Assembly: GCA_951394045.1 (NCBI GenBank)
Contig: OX595988.1
Span: forward strand, 2,247,352-2,311,351
DNA from: Nitzschia sp. DOCU1
Lineage: Eukaryota > Bacillariophyta > Bacillariophyceae > Bacillariales > Bacillariaceae
Length of the DNA: 64,000 bases
Direction: 5' to 3'
Each line of letters starts with the position of its first letter. The first letter of the stretch is position 1. Both the position numbers and the translations under genes were made by a program. The notes below the pieces were generated by a model that saw nothing but the letters and a program-made list of their open reading frames with translations, did not search any database and had not been told where the DNA came from. Shown here in pieces: positions 52,829 through 60,243 of the stretch.

Positions 52829-53368
52829 TCAAACCCACATAAGGGGGCGCGAGGATAGCAGCAGGCGGGGTTTCGAAAAGCCATTGTCATGGCAAGCAAA
52901 GCTCAACACCTTGCCTTCTCTTCTCGGATGAATCCTTGGCGCCGTAAGATCAAGACGAACATTCACGTTGTCGTTAGTTGGGGTCGCCCCAACTGCCATC
53001 ATGGGAACTTGGATATCCTTGAGTGGCAATCCCTTATCATCAAAGGCACGTGTAATGCGATGATTGAAACTTAATAATCGTCCATCTCGTTTGCTCTTCA
53101 CCAAAATGCGAAGAGTATACCATTCTGGTGTTTTGGCAACCAGTTGTGATGACTGATATGAAAGCGCAAAGGGAATATTGCTGGAGTGTCCCAGATACGG
53201 CACTTCCATGCTCAACTGGGAAATGTCCTTCTCTTCAATGGAATTACAATCTTGAAGTTTGATGGTGATCTCGATTTTGGAAAGGGGTTGGTGTGAGACA
53301 TCGGGCAGTTGGATATGGCCCGTGACAAATTTGTTTTTCCTGGTCGAAGCGGTTCTCAGTGCCCTCAT
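52829..53368 (-). CDS. YbaY/YscW-type beta-sandwich protein
   Basis: 179 aa. The pattern FVTGHIQLPDVSHQPLSKIEI, IKLQDCNSIEEKDIS, NIPFALSYQ, LRILVKSKRDGRLLSFNH and DIQVPMM follows bacterial YbaY/YscW lipoprotein-type domains (PF09619): v.G.i.lp....lp, V.L.d.s, pi.F.l.y, l.a.i...G.l.f. In bacteria these are small outer-membrane or periplasmic proteins of unclear function. Here there is no lipobox or signal peptide; the start Met (MRALRTASTR) is followed by a basic stretch that could be part of a targeting leader. The last 40 residues do not match the family and may be an exon boundary misread. The sparse eukaryotic distribution I recall suggests transfer from bacteria, which is inference. Confidence 0.55.
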   Translation of the reverse strand: MRALRTASTRKNKFVTGHIQLPDVSHQPLSKIEITIKLQDCNSIEEKDISQLSMEVPYLGHSSNIPFALSYQSSQLVAKTPEWYTLRILVKSKRDGRLLSFNHRITRAFDDKGLPLKDIQVPMMAVGATPTNDNVNVRLDLTAPRIHPRREGKVLSFACHDNGFSKPRLLLSSRPLMWV

Positions 53369-54033
53369 ATTTTAATACTGATTCCGATGATAGTTCAAAG
53401 CGTTGCTATCGTCAATCCTTTTTGAAAATTATGAGCCATTATGAACCATTCTGTCCCTTCCAGTGGCCCGTGAGTGGTATCTTTGAGTGACGGTCGTGCG
53501 AAAATTGAATTTCGTACAATGGTTCGACTCGACTCAAACATGGAGAATTTCGTCTTTTACTGCTTGGGGGCTTTCAGAGTGGGCAATCAAAGCTGCAGTA
53601 ATTATGTTGTCTTTTCGGCCGCCGACATGAGATGGACTCGACGATGATCCATCACTCTTCGCGCTCCAACGCCTCGGCATGAAATTTTTGGCAGACAAAA
53701 AAGTGAGTCTCCGAAGGCTGCTCCGGCGCGCAAAGGGTTGCCGGCGCGTTGGCAAAATATAGCCTACCAGGTACGTACAGGGATTATGTACCAACGGTGA
53801 CGTCGTCGGAGTGGGTTTGACAACTGGGAAGCCGATCACGCGAAACTGCCCGATATCCAAATCCACGACGATGGCGGAATACCGGTTTATCGGTATCCGT
53901 TGTGGTGGCCACCACCGCGGTGGTGGATCTCTCTGTTTGTAATGTAGACATATAATAGCTCAAGATGAATTTATTCCATTGACTCGACTAGAAGGAGGAA
54001 ACTGATTAGCAAATAAATAATCTCTTAGACGCA
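53369..54033. other. Intergenic, divergent promoter region
   Basis: 665 bp. A frame of 110 codons (53534-53866, -) has no recognisable motif. Perfect inverted-repeat sequences TGGTGGCCACCA and CCACCGCGGTGG lie back to back near 53902-53925. Confidence 0.45.
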
Positions 54034-55824
54034 ATGCCTCCACAAATGACAGCGTGTCCTGTCCCAATAAGCTCCCTCGAAGTGCCTCTGTTGCAAAATG
54101 AAAGTCTTTCGGCAACAGATGAACCAGCAACCCCAATTTCGATGCCAAATAAAGATATCCTGATACCAAAGTTCTGGGGTAAGGAAAGATTTGTCAGGTG
54201 CAATCATAATGTCTTTTTGAATTTGGTTTTGGCAGTTTTGTACGGCATTTCTGGCAGTTTGTGGTACGGCACTGCATATGCCGCTTATGTCCAGAAACTG
54301 GGGGGTGGTCGAAATGGCCCATTTGGAGACATTGAAGCCGTGTACGGCTTGGCGACGCTGGCCACAGCTTTGCCTGTTGGCTACCTGGCCGATCGATGGG
54401 GTCGATCCAAAGTTATTGTGACAGGAGGATTCTTGTTGCTAGCGACGACATTCATGCAGATTGGCATAATGGAATATGTCGGTACATCGCCTGATTCGAA
54501 ACAAAGTAATATTGCTCTATGGCTATTGGGTGGAATCAACGTGTTCTGGGGGCTGGGAGAAGGCGTCGTGGACGGTCCCTGTGCTGCTCTCTTTGCCGAC
54601 TCTACACCGAGAGGGGAGCGTTCCAAATACTACAACTATCTATTTATTTGCTCATCTCTGGCCGAGGCAACTGGGCCACTCGTCTCGATTATTCTTTTCC
54701 AGACACTAGGTGACGATTGGAGTATGTACGATTTGAGATCAGTCATGTTTGTTGGCCTAGGGATAGAGGTCTTCAATTCGATGCTCATGATGCGATTTGA
54801 TGACAAGAAGGCGCTGGAAGACAGTGTTGATACGCTTAGCACCAGCGACAGTAGTGACAGCGATGATGAAGCACCAGACAATGAAAGTCTGATAAGTCAT
54901 CACAATCCGAATGAAAACGCAGCGATGGAACACGAGGCATCAATATTACGGGAGCGGCAAGAGTGGATTCCCTACATCATTTTTGCATGTGACATGATTG
55001 GGAGCATTGGATCTGGCATGACAGTCAAGTTCTTTCCCCTTTTCTTCAAGGATGATGTGGGCATGAGCCCTTCGCTTGTGCAAACTATCTTTTTCGTGGC
55101 ACCCTTGGCCATGGCACTGACGTCCTCCCTCGGGTCCAGGCTTGCTTCGTCAGGCTGGGGACGGGTGCAAACTCAACTTCTATTTTCAAGTATGGGCGTC
55201 GCATGTCTCTATATTATGGTGTTCTTTAAAGATTACTTGTCGCATCGACCACTCTGGTTGGTGGTAGTCTACGTGCTGAGAACCGGTCTTATGAATGGCA
55301 CTTATCCTCTCCAAGAATCCATCTTGATGGACTTTGTCCCCAAATCGCAGCGAGGACGTTGGAAAAGCCTGGATTCAGTAGCGTCGTTTGGGTGGTGTGG
55401 ATCGGCTGCCGTGGGGGGCTGGGTAGCAGATCGCTACGACTATACGACGACGTTCTTGCTCACAGCAGTGATTTCAAGTGTGGGTGTGGCTGTGTGGGCA
55501 CTTTTGTTGCCGTTGGTGCCAAGGGTAGAAGGGACCGACAACAATAGTTCATTTTCTTCGGGCCAAGGTGCTTACGCCGCCTTGGCAGAGTCCTGCGATG
55601 TAGTGCCATTCACTACGACTGGGAGCGATCAAGATGCTTGTCCGGCAGACGATTTGCATTGCCCTGTGGACATTTCGATCGTCGCCGCGGGAAACACTGG
55701 TTTCACCGCAACAGTTAGTAACCCAGGAATCGGGGCGGATAACCGGGGGTCGTCAAAGGGCAAGAGGGCTTCGGAGTCACATGAAGTGTGTCAAAAACGG
55801 ATGACCCTGACTACTGGCAAGTGA
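54034..55824 (+). CDS. Major facilitator superfamily transporter
   Basis: 596 aa with twelve hydrophobic segments in two groups of six. The signature GYLADRWGRSKVIVTGG (MFS motif A) follows TM2. EGVVDGPCAALFADSTPRGERSK and SLAEATGPLVSIILF are typical of TM4-5 in the drug/sugar-type families. The central cytosolic loop (about 265-305) is acidic (SDSSDSDDEAPDNES). The second half contains SLVQTIFFVAPLAMALTSSL and a motif-A-like repeat ESILMDFVPKSQRGRWKSLD. The C-terminal 95 residues are a disordered tail. The N-terminus (MPPQMTACPVP) is cytosolic with no cleavable leader. It probably moves a small solute across the plasma or vacuole membrane by coupled transport; the substrate cannot be read from sequence. 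Confidence 0.85.
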   Translation: MPPQMTACPVPISSLEVPLLQNESLSATDEPATPISMPNKDILIPKFWGKERFVRCNHNVFLNLVLAVLYGISGSLWYGTAYAAYVQKLGGGRNGPFGDIEAVYGLATLATALPVGYLADRWGRSKVIVTGGFLLLATTFMQIGIMEYVGTSPDSKQSNIALWLLGGINVFWGLGEGVVDGPCAALFADSTPRGERSKYYNYLFICSSLAEATGPLVSIILFQTLGDDWSMYDLRSVMFVGLGIEVFNSMLMMRFDDKKALEDSVDTLSTSDSSDSDDEAPDNESLISHHNPNENAAMEHEASILRERQEWIPYIIFACDMIGSIGSGMTVKFFPLFFKDDVGMSPSLVQTIFFVAPLAMALTSSLGSRLASSGWGRVQTQLLFSSMGVACLYIMVFFKDYLSHRPLWLVVVYVLRTGLMNGTYPLQESILMDFVPKSQRGRWKSLDSVASFGWCGSAAVGGWVADRYDYTTTFLLTAVISSVGVAVWALLLPLVPRVEGTDNNSSFSSGQGAYAALAESCDVVPFTTTGSDQDACPADDLHCPVDISIVAAGNTGFTATVSNPGIGADNRGSSKGKRASESHEVCQKRMTLTTGK

Positions 55825-56002
55825 ATTTGATCGCACGCCGCTAGTCTCTGCGATTCTCTCGTACCCCTGTTTGGTAGTACCGCCATTTGCAAGCTTCCAA
55901 AAGCACGATGACAATACCATCTGCGAGGAAGCCCGGTGATTAGGCTGTGACCCAGCCTATCACAGGTTCTGGAAGCCTTTTGAGGGCTATAAAATAGCTA
56001 CA

Positions 56003-57352
56003 TCATAGCAGTTCCATGTCATTTTCATCGTCATAGTCGTCATCGCCGCTCTCGTGGTTGTCATTTTCGTGAGTTTCTTGCAGTTCAAACTCGTTATCAA
56101 TCTCCGCCAGTTGTTGCGCCGTCACCAGGGCCGACGTATCTTCCACCACGGGGTGAGGTGCCATTTCATACAAGACGACACCACCAAGGACAAAGACCAA
56201 TGCCACAAAAAAGAGTGGTCCAGGAACAATTTTCTCGGCGACAATCGAAAACGCCACACTCCACAAGTCCCCTGTCAGTAACGAGAGATTGAAAAAGGCA
56301 GCTTCGGACATCATCAAAAAGCGGGATGCGCCCATGTAACTACCAAGCACGACTGCGACAAAGATCGCCATTAATCCCCATCCCTGGGAAAGAGAGCACG
56401 TCGAGGTGGCATCTGGATCTCTCCCAAAAAACTCTAGAATTGCATCCCACTCAAAGATTAACGCCTGAGCAAGCGATACAAGAAACCCAAAGAGTCCTAC
56501 CATGGCCAGATATTCTGTTGTACTGGCATTGTGGCGCACCGTCGCTTCCGTCAAGACATCATTCAGCCCATACAAAATCCCCCCTATAGTGGCCAGAATG
56601 TCGCCCAATAGTTTGTGTGGATACTTTTCATCAATCTTTGTGGCATCCAGGTCGTCTTTGGCATCCTGCAAGACATTGATTACGACTCCCAGCATACATC
56701 CCACCACACCGAGCAAGTGGACCCACGTGTACTGTCGCCCCAAGAAGTACTTACTAATCAACATGGCCGAGGGAATCGCCAGGGCGTCCAAGAGCGTTAT
56801 CGACGTGAGTGTTGTGTATTTGAAGGACAGCATCGTAATGGCATTGGCTTCGACATCCAATATTGCCATAATGGCGTATTGCCAGACGGGACGTTGCAAT
56901 TGAAAGCCTCCAAAGTCGTATCGCGGCTGATCGACCAAGAGGACTTGATGTGTGTCATGGGCATGTTGTCTCTGTTGTTGACGTTCCTTCCCTTGCCGCC
57001 AGGACAGCAAGGTAAAGTGAACCACCGCCAAAATCAAGTAAATGGCGCCCATGGTAAACGTGGGAGCCGACAAGTCGCAATTCAAATGCAACGTGGCCTG
57101 GGCGGCGCCTGCCGACGCTAGCAACACGCTGAGGACTTGACCCAACACTAGGATCTTCCAGTGATGTTGTAAATGATAACAACCCTGTGCGAGGAAACCG
57201 CCGGAACGACGAGCTGACATGTCAGCGTCATTGTATTCATCGTCGCCGTCGTCGCGATAATGGTGGTCGGCATGGCTTTGCTGTGCAGACGACGTCTCTT
57301 TGCTGCTGCTATCATCGGCATCGTGGCCATTTTGCGTGAAAGACAAAGACAT
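56003..57352 (-). CDS. SLC35F-type (DUF914/EamA) transporter
   Basis: 449 aa with about ten membrane segments. LDVEANAITMLSFKYTTLTS followed by ITLLDALAIPSAMLISKYFL is characteristic of the SLC35F1/F2 group, as is GDILATIGGILYGLNDVLTE in the middle. Further helices follow: VGLFGFLVSLAQALIF, AIFVAVVLGSYMGASRFLMM, EAAFFNLSLLTGDLWSVAFS and FFVALVFVLGGVVLYEMA. Both termini are acidic and predicted to face the cytosol; the C-terminal tail is rich in Asp/Glu. The family is related to drug/metabolite transporters and nucleotide-sugar carriers; human SLC35F2 moves queuine and a drug. The substrate here is unknown. Start is the first Met after an upstream stop; no intron. It converges with the MFS gene. 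Confidence 0.88.
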   Translation of the reverse strand: MSLSFTQNGHDADDSSSKETSSAQQSHADHHYRDDGDDEYNDADMSARRSGGFLAQGCYHLQHHWKILVLGQVLSVLLASAGAAQATLHLNCDLSAPTFTMGAIYLILAVVHFTLLSWRQGKERQQQRQHAHDTHQVLLVDQPRYDFGGFQLQRPVWQYAIMAILDVEANAITMLSFKYTTLTSITLLDALAIPSAMLISKYFLGRQYTWVHLLGVVGCMLGVVINVLQDAKDDLDATKIDEKYPHKLLGDILATIGGILYGLNDVLTEATVRHNASTTEYLAMVGLFGFLVSLAQALIFEWDAILEFFGRDPDATSTCSLSQGWGLMAIFVAVVLGSYMGASRFLMMSEAAFFNLSLLTGDLWSVAFSIVAEKIVPGPLFFVALVFVLGGVVLYEMAPHPVVEDTSALVTAQQLAEIDNEFELQETHENDNHESGDDDYDDENDMELL

Positions 57353-57804
57353 TCCAGGAGACTATAAGGCAACTGCTGCTGGTGGAGTTTACGCGGTAGT
57401 TGTTGCATAAACACCTTTGTCGTTTGGCAAGCATCTCTCTGTCATTGTCGTCCTGTCCATCAGACGTTTTTAGCCGTTGGGTTTTGCGTCTCGCATTTCT
57501 CGCTTGGATTTGCAATTTCCGATCTTCCTCAAAGTCGTATTGGTCAATTTTTCAATTCGACTCGCTCGAGCTTAAAAGAGACTCGCGTCGTCGGGTTACT
57601 CCTCCCGGTAACCAAAAGAGTACTACTAGCTAGAGAGGTGTCTGTGGCCAAAAAGACTTTAGGCTACAATTGCGTTCGATCCCTACTACCATGCATCTGC
57701 AGTAGAGACAGTAGCTTCCCGAAAAAGATATGTTGCGAAATAGGGCCGTCACAAGCGGCAGATAAAGACTCGATCGCTGCTAGCATCCTATTCCATTAGC
57801 AATA
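57353..57804. other. Intergenic, no gene supported
   Basis: 450 bp holding the promoter of the SLC35F-type gene on the minus strand. No motif or repeat recognised. Confidence 0.5.
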
Positions 57805-58734
57805 TCACGCCAAACCCCTAGATGCCAGAAAAGTCAATGCACCAAGAGGCAAATCCTCGCCCTCGACGTGCCTCATCTCCTCGGCTAGACATTCGTCTTC
57901 TTCGGGAGGCCTTCTGTCACCCTTGGGCCTCTTCTTTTCCAGTTCCAAGAGTGCTTCTTTCCATGCCTCTCGATAGTCCTCCTCCTTGGCGATAAAGATC
58001 AGCAAATCACTGATAACATCTTGTTGCGTCCGCCCTTCTTTTGTCAACACCTTGATGATTGTCTCAAACCATTTGGTGGCACGCGCCTGCCGTTGCAGAT
58101 TTTTCCAATCATCGGGAGCAGAAGGTATCTTTACAAATACAGTCTTTTTGTTATTGCCTATGATGTGAAACGATAAGATGATTTTTGCTTGTCAAATCGC
58201 ATTCCAAACACTTGCCTTGTTCTTACCTAGATCGCAGACAATCGGTGGATGAGCTTTGCCAGGATTCCTCGCCTTGTGTAAAGTGTAAATATCTCTGAGA
58301 AACCCGTTCTGTACAAGTGCGTCATCAATGTCCACTCCGTACTGAGTCAGCGTAGGAACCATGATTCGAGCTGCCGCGGGGTCCATCGACAAGGGTGGCT
58401 GAGGTTTTTCGACCTCCAAGATCTCCGCCAGTCGGCTGTTTTTGGCGCGCCGATGCTCATTTACAATGTCTTGCATCGTCTCCTCGACCAGTCGAGTGTC
58501 CACGGATAGATTGAGATTTTCTTCCACATTAATCATTAACAAAGGAAGTAACCGCTCCTTTATTTGCTGCAGCAAAGGAGACGTGCAAAAGGGATCGATG
58601 GGTGCTGCGGGAAAAATCGGTGTTGCTGGGGGAGCCAGTCGAGTAGTAGTAGAAGACGGCAGTTTTCTGCGTTTGGCGGGGGGAGGTGCATCGACTGCCG
58701 GTCCATTGCTTCGTGTAAACATACCAGTAGACAT
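57805..58734 (-). CDS. Hypothetical soluble protein, two exons
   Basis: Exons 58734-58227 and 58157-57805 with a 69-bp intron (58158-58226); splicing gives CDLG|NNKKTVFVKIP and a 286-residue protein. Two in-frame Mets (residues 1 and 5) are possible starts. The N-terminus is Pro/Ser-rich with a basic cluster PPPAKRRKLP that looks like a nuclear localisation signal. A helical region follows (LLQQIKERLLPLLMINVEEN, then VEETMQDIVNEHRRAKNSRL), then a linker and a C-terminal domain (WKNLQRQARATKWFETIIKV, DLLIFIAKEEDYREAWKEAL). No family recognised. A nuclear role is inference from the basic cluster only. Confidence 0.6.
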
Positions 58735-59302
58735 TGCTGAATTCAGGTGGTCGTAAGCGATGAATGAAGGTGCTTATTTTGTGGTTTGTTGCAGAGTTCA
58801 GAGAGTGAGAAGAGAGAGAGAGAGATGTCTTCCTCATCAAGATTCACACCATTCAGAGAAGTGGTCATTCATTTCTACTGACCCGCAAAGCACGCGTTCC
58901 AAAGAGCCTTCCAGCAGGCCGCATTGGAATGATTCCTTCGATTCATTTTTTGATTTGATTTGATTTGATTGACCGACCCGACGCGACGCGACGCGACGCG
59001 ACTGACTGACATGACTAGACGCGAAATTGGAGAGGTCACGTTAGTTTTGTACTGCTGTCCACACCTTCGTGGAGGCCACTGCAAGAGGCCCTTTTGCTTG
59101 CTTCCCTCCCGTTCGCTTGCGTTTGCTTTCCTCGCGCCACGCGCAAAGTGGCGGGAAAGACGCAAGACCCACCACCCGACCACCATGTGCATTGGAGTAG
59201 CAAGTCATTGACTGACCGATAAAGTCAGGGAAGGAAGACAAGTAAAGTTGAGACCCTCTCATATTTCGGCAGCAATACTAAACGAGAGACTTTGGCTTTA
59301 TA
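58735..59302. other. Divergent promoter region with pentanucleotide repeats
   Basis: 570 bp between the hypothetical gene (-) and TMEM18 (+). It contains a (TGATT)4 tract at 58951-58970 and an (ACGCG)4 tract at 58981-59000, only 10 bp apart. Confidence 0.65.
58951..59000. repeat. Paired pentanucleotide repeats (TGATT)4 and (ACGCG)4
   Basis: Two different 5-bp repeats, each four perfect units, separated by GACCGACCCG and followed by ACTGACTGAC. They lie within a divergent promoter region. Confidence 0.9.
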
Positions 59303-60170
59303 ATGATTGGTGGAGAATTTTTCAACAAACTCAGCGACGAGATTCTCGAGGCCTCGAATCACATTTCGACACGGTTCGAAGAAGGACTCTCGGTGTTACT
59401 GAATGGAAAGCTACCTGAAGGCAGTGAAAGTCAAGATGGTGCGACGGCCTCGGCAGCAGATGCGCACTATGGCTACTCTGCAGAGGACTTTGATGATCTC
59501 GACTTGGACGGCTTGAGTCAGGAAGAAATCGATCAAATTATACAGCAGCAATCGATGGATTGGTCTCCGCTCGAAGGAATTGCCGACGGTGTCATTGCAG
59601 ACATTGTGTCGAGACAGGTAAGTCAGAAGCAGCAAGGTGTTTGGATCATTGTCTCCCTGCTGGCCACTCTTATCCTTTTTCGCACCAATGCTATTGTCAT
59701 CGCTGTTGGAGTAGGCTGGTCCCAGTAGCCCGTTAGAGCACTTTCACGCCTTTCGCAGTGCCATCACGTGGTCCGAAACGTTCATCCTGTCACTACTTGC
59801 CTTTCAAGTGTTCATGTTTCTAGTGTGTCTATGGGCTTCTAGAAACCATCGGGCCCTGGGTTGGCGGGTGGTTGTCATGGTAGTAATTGGTGTCATTGTT
59901 CGCTCGGCCGAGTGGCTTAATGGGATGGGCGCCAGGAACTGGCAGCAGTTTGCGACGCAAAATTATTTTGACAAACGTGGTATCTTTGTGGGGATCATGT
60001 TGTGTGGGCCACTTTTGTTGGACTCGTTCATGATGTTGGTATTCTTTGTTCTGGAGGCGTCGCAGTTGTTGGTGGACGTCAAGAGAGGAGAACTAGCGAG
60101 AAAAAAGAAGGCCGCTAAGACGAAATCGGAGGGAAGGGCTAAAACTTCGAAAGGCACTAAAAGTGACTAG
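59303..60170 (+). CDS. TMEM18: TMEM18-family nuclear-envelope protein
   Basis: Two exons, 59303-59617 and 59715-60170, with a 97-bp intron (59618-59714); 256 aa. Splicing at the GTAG|GCTGG acceptor keeps frame and restores AFRSAITWSETFILSLLAF, matching the TMEM18 iDWsEpWl..L..FH block. Downstream, RSAEWLNGMGARNWQQFATQ and NYFDKRGIFVGIMLCGPLLL are close to human [31 protein letters not shown]. Three or four membrane helices and a Lys-rich tail (RKKKAAKTKSE) complete the family plan. Animal TMEM18 sits in the inner nuclear membrane and binds DNA by its basic tail. The diatom protein has about 100 extra acidic N-terminal residues (DDLDLDGLSQEEIDQIIQQQ). Human TMEM18 is 140 aa. Confidence 0.87.
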
Positions 60171-60243
60171 AGAGTCAATCTTGTTGCAATCGATAGTTAA
60201 AACCTTCTGCCGTTAGGCTTTGTTTTGGGGCCGTTACTAAAAC

